A stretch of DNA of 64,000 bases, from contig BSBN01001149.1 in NCBI GenBank assembly GCA_027924645.1, positions 186,001-250,000 of the forward strand, read 5' to 3'. Under the pieces are notes generated by a model. It searched no databases. It was not told the DNA's origin and was given only the letters and a program-made list of their open reading frames with translations. Both the position numbers and the translations under genes were made by a program. Of this stretch, positions 56,464 through 64,000 are shown one piece after another (positions within the stretch are counted from its first letter, which is position 1; every line of letters begins with the position of its first letter). The stretch comes from Cunninghamia lanceolata (lineage: Eukaryota; Streptophyta; Pinopsida; Cupressales; Cupressaceae).

Positions 56464-58049
56464 AATATGATAGTGAGTCTTAGAAGTTAGCCATGCAGGA
56501 GGAGCTGATGGCTTTAGACTCTTGCAACACTTGGGATCTTGTTCATTTGCCCAAAGGAAGAAAGGCCATAGGTTACAAGTGGGTCTTCAAGAAGAAGTTT
56601 GGAGTAGACAGTTCATTGAATACAAGGATAGACCGGTAGCCAAGGGCTACTCCCAGAGAGGGAGTTGATTTTGGTGAAATTTTCTCTCCTGTTGCTAAAT
56701 TAATTTCTATTAGATTTCTCTTCTCCATTGTTGCAACTCTTGATTGGGAAATAGAGAAATGGATGTTAAGACTGCATTCTTGCATGGAGATCTTGAGGAA
56801 GAAATTTACATGCAACAACCTATAGGTTTTGAGGTAAAAAGGAAGAACATTGGGTTTGCAAATTGAAGAGGTCTCTTTATGGTTTGAAATAGTCCCCAGA
56901 ATGTGGTACCATAAATTTGATTCATTTGTGTTAAAATTAGGTTTTGTTAGAAGTGAGGAGGATCAATGTGTGTACATTCATTGTATTGATGATTCTATTA
57001 TGATCATTGCATTGTATGTTGATGACATGTTATTTTTCAACAATACTAAGGGTATGATAAGTGAGTTGAAAGCCCAACATTCAAGTGCATTCGAAATGAA
57101 GGATCTTGGAGATGCCAAGTATATTTTGGGGATGGAGATCAAAAGGGATAGAGGTAACATAAAACTTTGGTTATCTCAAAGTAAGTATGTGAACACCATT
57201 TTGTAGAGATTTAGCATGCAGGACTGTAACCCAATTAGAGTTCCTTTACTCATTGGTACTAAGCTTCATTAGATATGTGTCCAAAGAATGAGGATGATTT
57301 AGAGGATATGTCTAATGTGCCATATGCTAGTGTTGTAGGGAGTTTGATGTATGAAATGATTTGCACTAGACCAGATATTGCCAAGTAGTGGGAGTTTTGA
57401 GTAGATTTATGTCTAACCTTGGTAGATAGCATTAGAATTATGCAAAGAGGGTGTTTAAATATCTAACAGGTACTTCTAATTACTGTTTGGTTTATTTTGG
57501 TACTGATAGTGCTGACAAAACTTTGGACATACATGGATTTATTGATGCAGATTGGGCAGGTGACTTGGATAGTCAAAGGTCCACTAGTGGCTATGTGTTT
57601 ACTTTATTTGGCAGAGAAGTGAGTTGGATGAGCAAAAGGCAGCCCACGGTTGCTTTTTCCACCACCAAAGCAGAGTATATGGCTGCTACCCATGTCTCTA
57701 AGGAGGCAATTTGGTTGATGAGATTTGTACATGTATTAGTTTTGATTGTAGGATCATTTAGATTGGTTGTGATAGCCATAGTGCTATTTGTTTGGCCAAG
57801 AATCCTATGTATCATGCTCAGACTAAGCATGTTGATGTATAGTATCACTTTGTTTGAGAAATGGTTGCAAGTAGATAAATTGAGCTGAAGAAGGTAGACA
57901 CTCAGGAGAATGTTGTAGATGCTTTGACCAAGCCTGTGAGCACATAGAAAGTTGTTTGGTGCAGAGAGGCCATGGGCCTTACTTCTAGTGCCTGATTATT
58001 TTATGGTTTTCCTATGGGTATTTACAATGTATGATGTCAAGTGGGAGAA
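56464..58049 (+). pseudogene. Copia C pol relic (reverse transcriptase and RNase H)
   Basis: The relic starts inside RT without gag, PR or INT: AMQEELMALDSCNTWDLVHL and GRKAIGYKWVFKKKF (56490-56600), then a FGEIFSPVAKL-like block, [20 protein letters not shown] (about 56760-56820), LGFVRSEEDQCVYIH and the catalytic box LYVDDMLFF (about 57014-57040, intact). FEMKDLGDAKYILGMEI and SQSKYVNTIL follow. RNase H is at 57451-57888: FIDADWAGDLDSQRSTSGY, VSWMSKRQPT, TTKAEYMAAT and KEAIWL, with a shift after that. The best frames are 56850-57206 and 57451-57888. The purine tract gtgggagaa precedes the LTR at 58050. Related to copia B. Confidence 0.9.
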
Positions 58050-58640
58050 TGTTAGGATTAAGGTGCCATCAACCTTGTAAATCCTATGTAATTAATTACT
58101 CCTAATATTGTTTGTAAATCACCACTTACGAATGAAACGTTTCACCAACAATGATCTTGTTTCAGTCGCATGTTATATCCAATCTTCAGTGCTAATTCAT
58201 CCTTAGGTCACAGATCGAATGGTCAATATTATGTCAATTTTCTTGCTTTAGAAGGCAACCCCCTTTTATGAGGATATTTGTACTACATTTTTAGTAGAGT
58301 TGAGAATAACAGGCGCAGCTAGATTGAAGACTGGAGAAGGAGAGGAAGTGTATGTATTGTAATCTCATATTTGAAGATAATACAACTCAGAGCCTCTTTT
58401 CTTGGTGGAGTTTTTTACGCGAAATAGTTTTCTCCAAGTTACATACTGTGTTATGTGTTCAGTTCTTAATGCATGTTATTTTTGTGTAGTGGGTTTTATT
58501 TCTATTGCAATCTCCATTGATTCTACATTGTTTAGAGGACATAAATAAGGTTTGAATCATATTTCCATTGTGTGGTTTGCACCTTCATTTATAACACACA
58601 TTATTATATATCTTGCTAGCAAGAGATCCAATATTTTTTA
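58050..58640 (+). mobile_element. 3' LTR of copia C (right border uncertain)
   Basis: It starts tgttaggattaaggtg after the PPT. It contains cttggtggagttttttacgcg near 58398, a phrase common in plant copia LTRs just before U5. It probably ends within 58600-58640. No 5' LTR is available for comparison. Confidence 0.6.
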
Positions 58641-61600
58641 TTTAACGGGATATCTAAAAAGGAAAGACACTAATATGCTTGTAAGAGAAGAAAAGAGTTG
58701 AATAACTTTAACTTGAAATAGTTGTCCAAAGACACCAATATCATAAATTAGTCATCTAAATAGGTTTTCTACATTTAGGTCTTTTAAGAGAAGGAAAGAG
58801 TTGAATAACTTCTCAAAATTGTTAAAAAGGAGTTAAGGAATCATAGGAAATAAATGATCACAAATAATATTTAGAATATTTATATGCAAGGATCTCAATC
58901 TACATAGCACTAGATCATTTCAATGAGATTAGGCTCTCTTGGTCTAAATAGGTGGCCAAGACTAATGAGAGAGGGGTCTCTTAGTGGCTAATGTGCTTCC
59001 AAAAAGAGGTTCCCATAAGTTAAGATGGAGGTCTTTTAATGGTAAGTGGATTTCCATAATAAACTCCCCATAGGTTAACTTGGAATATTTATGGTTTGGT
59101 CATGAGACAATGATAATGTTTTCAAGTGTTTGATTCTAAGGTCGTGTTAGCCTTATACTAAGGTTGTATTTCTCTATGTCTTATTTAAATTTATAGGCCT
59201 CATTATCTTTTATCGGTAACCCAAGAACATTACATATTGGTCCTAGCTTCCCTTTCTTTTTTCCCATAACATTTTCATCCCCGCATTATCCCCCCTTGTC
59301 TCTCATTGTGCCCAAAATGTGTGTAAGATTACCTTGATCAAATGGTAAAGTACAAATGCAACTATAGAAGCGGTATATTTTTCATGTAGTTTGTGCTACT
59401 AAATAGAGAAGTAATGTACAAAAGAGTAAGAATACAAGGAGGTGCTAAACCACAAATAAATATCATAAATAAGGATGATTATTTAGTTGTCATCATATAG
59501 TTTAAAAACATTTTACTAACCCTTTAGTCCTCTTATAAACATGGAATCTTTTGGCGATCAATTATGTAAAGGCATAGACTTTGAAAGTGTATCGTAACCC
59601 TTCTAGTTGTTGAATAATACATTAAGTTTGCTTTGGAGTGTGGGGTTTTTCTCTTGTAAGTATTTTTCCCACATAAATTATTGTGTTATAGTATATTTCT
59701 TTTGTGTTATTTCTTTATGTAACTACATGATCAATTAATTTTGCATATACCCCCTCTCATAAATTAGTACATGAAGTGTATTCTATACCTTTGCTTCCTT
59801 TTAGTGAAGGTGAAAGCTTGTCTCACCCAACATTAAAGAGATTTTGAAGTAAAATATACAAGTATATATTTATATTTCAAAATCTCTCTAATGTTTACCT
59901 ACATTGAGACACATTAGTAGCAACACATTAAAAAATAAAGGATAGTCTAGTACTCAAAAAATAAAGATTAAGAATTCAAGTACATACTTACAAACCATTT
60001 AAAACTAACTCCATTGTACCATCTACATCCTTTTTTTTCATAACACATCTATAATTGACTCGTGCTCATCTATAGAAAGCATCCACAACTCTTTTGTAAT
60101 AGGTTTCCCTTGATACCTCACTAATTGTATATTTGTTGCCACAACCAAATGTGAGTAGTTTGCAATTCTATATGTGTCTCATAATCTTCAAATACAGGCA
60201 AGCCATTCTTTCTTGTCAAATATTTTCATAGCCAAGTACCAATGACAACCACAAAACCTATATGATACTTAAAATAATCATCACCTATGTAGGGTCTAAC
60301 ATTTATGTTTTATCTTAACACATCATGCCAACCAATACTTCGTTTCCTCTTCATTGCTCTAATGCAACAACATACACATGTCCTATACAATAGATAACAC
60401 TTCAATGTTATGAGGTGATAATTCAATGAAATGTGCATGTATAAAATAGATCACTAAACAAAATGAAACTCTATCAATGTACCTTGTTGTATAAGGTCTA
60501 AAACATGATCAAAGTCAACTAATGCCAACATTTGGTTATTCTCTTCAAACTATGTCTCATGTTGATGTGTAGATGTATAGGTAAAAGGGGTCTAAGATGT
60601 CATTTTTCAACCCATTCTTGTGTCCACATGCTTCCTACTAGCTTATGGTACAGAACTAATAAAAACATGCAAATTCCCTACTCCACATAGTCCATGTGCT
60701 TCCATTTAAACTCTTAAATGAATGTCATTTTAACATGAGTCAATTTATTTACTCAAAACTATGTAGTTTAATCTTAATAAAATATTATAATATTCATTAA
60801 AACTCATAAGTATTTTAGATATTTTCTTTTTATTATTTATACTAATAATTATTTTATATATTTTCTAATAAAATAAAACAAAGAAAATGTTTAGAAAACG
60901 GTCCAAATGAATGAGGGGAGAGACTTTTAGTCCAACACCCAATACCATGCAATTTAACAAGGGAAGAGACTTTTAGTCAACGCTGAATATAATTCAAGTA
61001 GTAGTATTGGCTTCTTTCTGAAGTTTTAAAATGGATTATAAGAAGTTTCAAAACATTGACCTTTTTTTTTGACATTGCAAACAAGATATTTTGAAAGTAA
61101 AAAGCTACCCTAATCTGATCCTCAAATGAAATATGGCCATTTAAGATAAACATTCCACAGGAATATGTAGAAAACAGTTTATACACAGAAGATTGTAACG
61201 GAAATTAAGAAAATTTTGCCCACTGCCGTGCATTCATCCTACTGCCTACTATATGAGTTTGCAGAATTAAGTGAACAAGGGCGAATTAAACAGGAATAGC
61301 TGACAGTCATTTTGAGTTCGCACTTAAAAATCCAAATCAATTTCAACAAATCTTTTTTGGACCTGCACTCTGTGGTCAAACTCAAATTACCCAGCTGCTC
61401 AATATTTAAGTTATGCACGTCTAAGGGAGCAGAGAAGTCCCAAACTGAAAATAAGATCAACATTCTAACTAAAAATTTTAACCATTGCTCCGCAGCAAAT
61501 TAATAAACCATGAAACCACATGAATTTGCGTGGAAATGAAAAAGGGTACTATTATTGCTACTAGGGGAAAGGGGCTACTTGTTGCACACGCCCCAATAAG

Positions 61601-61740
61601 GGCCGTGGTATTGTGCACTTGACCCTCCAATTAAATTTTAAAAAAGAATCAATACATGTAAAATATCAACCTAATTACATGGAGAGGCGAAGCCTACAGG
61701 CGTTTACAATGGCAGCACAAACATGTTTGTACATTTTTAC
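58641..61740. other. AT-rich intergenic DNA, no gene recognised
   Basis: About 3.1 kb without a convincing frame on either strand. A hairpin lies at 59819-59911. The phrase agagactttta(g) with gtc(c)aac recurs at 60920 and 60966. Nothing else recognised. Confidence 0.5.
59819..59911. ncRNA. 93-nt foldback, small-RNA-precursor-like
   Basis: The two arms pair: tgtctca with tgagaca at the base, an asymmetric internal loop (3 against 9 nt), then a 20-bp duplex with one mismatch (aacattaaagagattttgaa against its complement), then an AT-rich stem to a small loop. Size and shape fit a plant miRNA-type hairpin or a tiny foldback transposon. Transcription is unknown. Confidence 0.3.
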
Positions 61741-61920
61741 TGAACTGTCATATTAAAATAAAAAAGGATAAAAATAATCGTTTCAAACTTATTAGGAGGG
61801 AGAACTGTCATATTAAAATAAAAAAGGATAAAAATAATCATTTCAAACTTATTAGAAGGGAGAACTGTTATATTAAAATAAAAAAGGATAAAAATAACCA
61901 TTTCAAACTTATTAGGAGTG
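61741..61920. repeat. Three copies of a 60-bp tandem repeat
   Basis: Units 61741-61800, 61801-61860 and 61861-61920 have exactly 60 bases each and differ at only a few positions. Each starts (a/t)gaactgt and contains aaaaaaggataaaaataa. Confidence 0.95.
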
Positions 61921-61939
61921 CTTTGTGGTTTGAAAAACG

Positions 61940-62075
61940 CTGAGCGTCGTGGGAGACAAGGCAAGACCTCTAACAGATTACCAGCGTCGTGGGAGGAGAC
62001 CAGGGAAGGCGTGTAATAGATTTGGAGAAGTTATTGTTAGTCGTGGCATGAGAGAATAATGGAGTGTAATAGATT
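61940..62075. repeat. Three imperfect ~40-55 bp repeats
   Basis: Blocks starting gcgtcgtgggag (61943), gcgtcgtgggag (61984) and agtcgtggcatg (62039) each end with a (c/a)taacagatt or gtaatagattt phrase. The block is GC-richer than its surroundings. Confidence 0.65.
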
Positions 62076-62085
62076 TCAATTACTT

Positions 62086-62511
62086 AGGGCATGTCCCCAT
62101 GCTGCTGCTTAGCTTATTTTGGTTAGCAGCCACTGCTTAATTTTGTTAGCAGATATTTGTGGAGCGAGTAACCCCATGAAACTTTATTTTTCTGCTTATT
62201 TTAAGTAGTTATCTTATTTTGGAGTTTTTTATTATATAAAAAGCAAAAAATAATAGAAGAAAACTTAAAAAAAAAAAAAGGGAAGGAATTATATGCAGCC
62301 ACATGGCATATTTTTATTATGCAGTGGCTGCTGATTTCCAACCCCCCTTTTTTTGCAGGCTTATTTGAAATTCTTAAGCAGTAACTGCTCCACAAAAATA
62401 GGAAAAATTTTATATTATCCTTTTCTCACAATTATAAATTTGCATGGGGCCACTCCAACTGCTTAAATTTAAGCAGAAAATTGACTTAAGCAGCAGCATG
62501 GCAACATGAGG
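62086..62511. mobile_element. TIR element (hAT-like MITE), 426 bp
   Basis: The left end catgtccccatgctgctgctta and the reverse complement of the right end (catgttgccatgctgctgctta) match at all but two or three positions. The inverted similarity continues in patches with repeated aagcag / ctgctta words. ttactt flanks both sides (62080-62085 and 62512-62517). No transposase. The class is uncertain because a hAT target duplication would be 8 bp. Confidence 0.7.
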
Positions 62512-62517
62512 TTACTT

Positions 62518-63403
62518 GCCATCATTTCCAGTTTGAACTTGCCACGACTTCTATTTCATCTTTTAGTTTCCCCATTCACCCTCCATTGCTTTTAGCAGTG
62601 CCATTGCAGCAATTTTCCTACAGAACCTAAGCCATGCATTAGTTTTACCACTGGTGTTGCAGGAAGTTTGCACTTTAAGGTAAGGAATTTAACATTGTAC
62701 ATTTAATTTTTCTTTGTCTTTTCAAATCATGCAGATGATTCTGTGGAGGAGAAACGGTCTCGCATTGTGGGATTTTCCTGAAAGAGTTTTCCGTGTGTGT
62801 TGTTAACCTAGCGCTTCATAGCATTTACATTTTATTTTGTTTTTGTCTGGTTTCTGCGGTTTTCTAGGGTCTGCGACTGTTTTCAGTCTTGCCGTTAGCT
62901 TTTGGTTTGTAATTATTCTTTGATACAGATGTTATTAAAGAAAGTACAGGGAGTTATGACGCAATAGGATTTGGACATTATTTGGTGTTTTTGCTAGCCT
63001 TGGGCCACAAGGCTCCTTCAATTGCTATAGATGTAGTTTTTGTCACTATATTCACAAACATGTTCAATAAATAATATTTCATGTCTCCCACTAAAGAATA
63101 TTTGTGAATGTTGGAATTTGTGAACCACTGACTTCTTAGATACTTTAAAAAAATTGAATCGTATTCGAAAAATGCATCATAGAGAGTAAGATAGAGATAA
63201 GATTGAATTGTAGTCTATCTGGAGCTAAGAGCCCATAAAAGCCTTCTATTCCTATCTCTAGCATATGTTTTGGGTCCACTGATTTTACATACGTTGCCAT
63301 TGTCTCAGTTGGGTCAATCTAGAGCAGCCATGGTTGAAGGGCACAGATGAAATTTGCTACAAATTACAAATATTGTCTCATATAAAGACATAAAAAGTTT
63401 TAA
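62518..63403. other. Non-coding DNA with possible splice sites
   Basis: Its base composition is unlike the retroelement DNA. Possible donor ttaaggtaagg near 62678 and acceptor catgcag near 62733 are followed by an ATG with a 23-codon frame. No protein recognised. It could be the 5' part of a host gene or an old pseudogene. Confidence 0.3.
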
Positions 63404-63718
63404 AGTTTTCTGAAAAGGGCACTCTCGATATTTGTAATAGCAGGTGGAGGTTATGCAGCAGAAGTGGAGAGTCCATCCCCTGTTCCTCAACCAGGAGCTG
63501 CACCACCATTATCTTATTTTCCCTCCATTGCTGCTCTCTTTATTGTTTCTCTCATTGTCTCCCTCTTCAACAACATTAAGGTTTATCAAGACCACAAGCT
63601 GACCCATTCATATTCTTCTAGAAGAGTCAAATCATCAAATTTGAACTTTTGCCTTCATATCCTTCCACTTCAAAAGGATATCTCTGTTCTATCTACATCT
63701 CCAAATGGTATCTTATAG
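63404..63718 (+). other. Possible exon for an arabinogalactan-peptide-like protein
   Basis: An open frame without its own ATG starts after TAA 63401 and ends at TAG 63716. It reads KRALSIFVIAGGGYAA, like the end of a signal peptide, then EVESPSPVPQPGAAPPLSY, a short Pro/Ala/Ser stretch, then a hydrophobic segment SIAALFIVSLIVSLF. Signal peptide, short PAS-rich body and hydrophobic C-terminus is the plan of plant AG-peptides, small GPI-anchored cell-wall proteins. Against this: no in-frame ATG, and about 45 further residues after the hydrophobic segment, although a donor-like aag/gtttat follows it near 63579. It is too short to be sure. Confidence 0.3.
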
Positions 63719-64000
63719 CATTGCACTTTGCATATTACTTGATATAGTTCGTCCAATTTAGTTGTCCATCTGACTCTTTTTTAATATTTATCTTATTGGC
63801 ATCGAACATTGTCAAATTTAGTTCTTGATATCAGAGATATTGCAGCTTGCATAATTCTGGCCACTGGTCACTTTATAGTTTTTCTAATTTAGTTGTCGAA
63901 TTCCATTCTCTTGGTATTCTTCTTATGAGCACTAGGGATCCCACAACTTTTATGCAGAATGAAATGTACGTCAAATTAATGCAAAAGTTCCTAATGCAGT
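63719..64000. other. Non-coding end of the window
   Basis: No frame. The phrase atagttcgtccaatttagttgtc near 63743 has a diverged echo (atagtttttctaatttagttgtc) near 63876, so a ~135-bp duplication is possible. Confidence 0.4.

Overview
The window looks like intergenic DNA of a seed plant with a very large, retrotransposon-rich genome. Plus-strand Ty1/copia and Ty3/gypsy elements, a plant-type L1 LINE and two small TIR elements account for most of the 64 kb, and they sit inside one another. No complete host gene was recognised. A gymnosperm is my best guess, because the nesting is deep, the copies are old and stop-riddled, and the gypsy element has a Tat-like pol; this is inference only.

Layout. 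(1) 1-940: unrecognised DNA with a 332-bp-period duplication. (2) 945-9197: decayed SIRE/Tork-like copia element A (PBS, gag with zinc knuckles, PR, INT, RT, RNase H, two PPT-like tracts, 3.3-kb 3' LTR holding an (AT)40 tract). (3) 9198-11639: non-coding, with one LTR-type promoter. (4) 11640-12734 plus 23782-24261: copia element B, split in its RNase H region by gypsy element E (12735-23776; 5-bp target duplication agttg; LTRs of about 2167 bp). E is Tat-like but reads gag, PR, archaeal-type RNase H, RT, degenerate RT-linked RNase H, INT. (5) 24962-25345: tail of another copia (D).

(6) 25459-56463: large gypsy-type element F, with only a PR/G-patch region recognisable. Fifteen bases before the end of its 5' LTR sits a second large element, G (26711-43646, target duplication cacct, LTRs about 920 bp), whose only recognised domain is a G-patch. 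G holds a Stowaway/mariner-like MITE (28311-28937) and a nearly intact L1 LINE (33433-39585: ORF1, ORF2 with one stop, poly-A, 13-17 bp target duplication). (7) 56464-58640: copia element C, fused to the truncated 3' LTR of F. (8) 58640-64000: AT-rich DNA with a 93-nt hairpin, a perfect-period 60-bp repeat, a 426-bp TIR element and a possible exon for an arabinogalactan-peptide-like protein.

Insertion order from nesting: B before E; F before G before the LINE. Except for the LINE, and partly E, every coding region is broken by several stops or frameshifts, so all are annotated as pseudogenes or relics. Element names A to G are used throughout.
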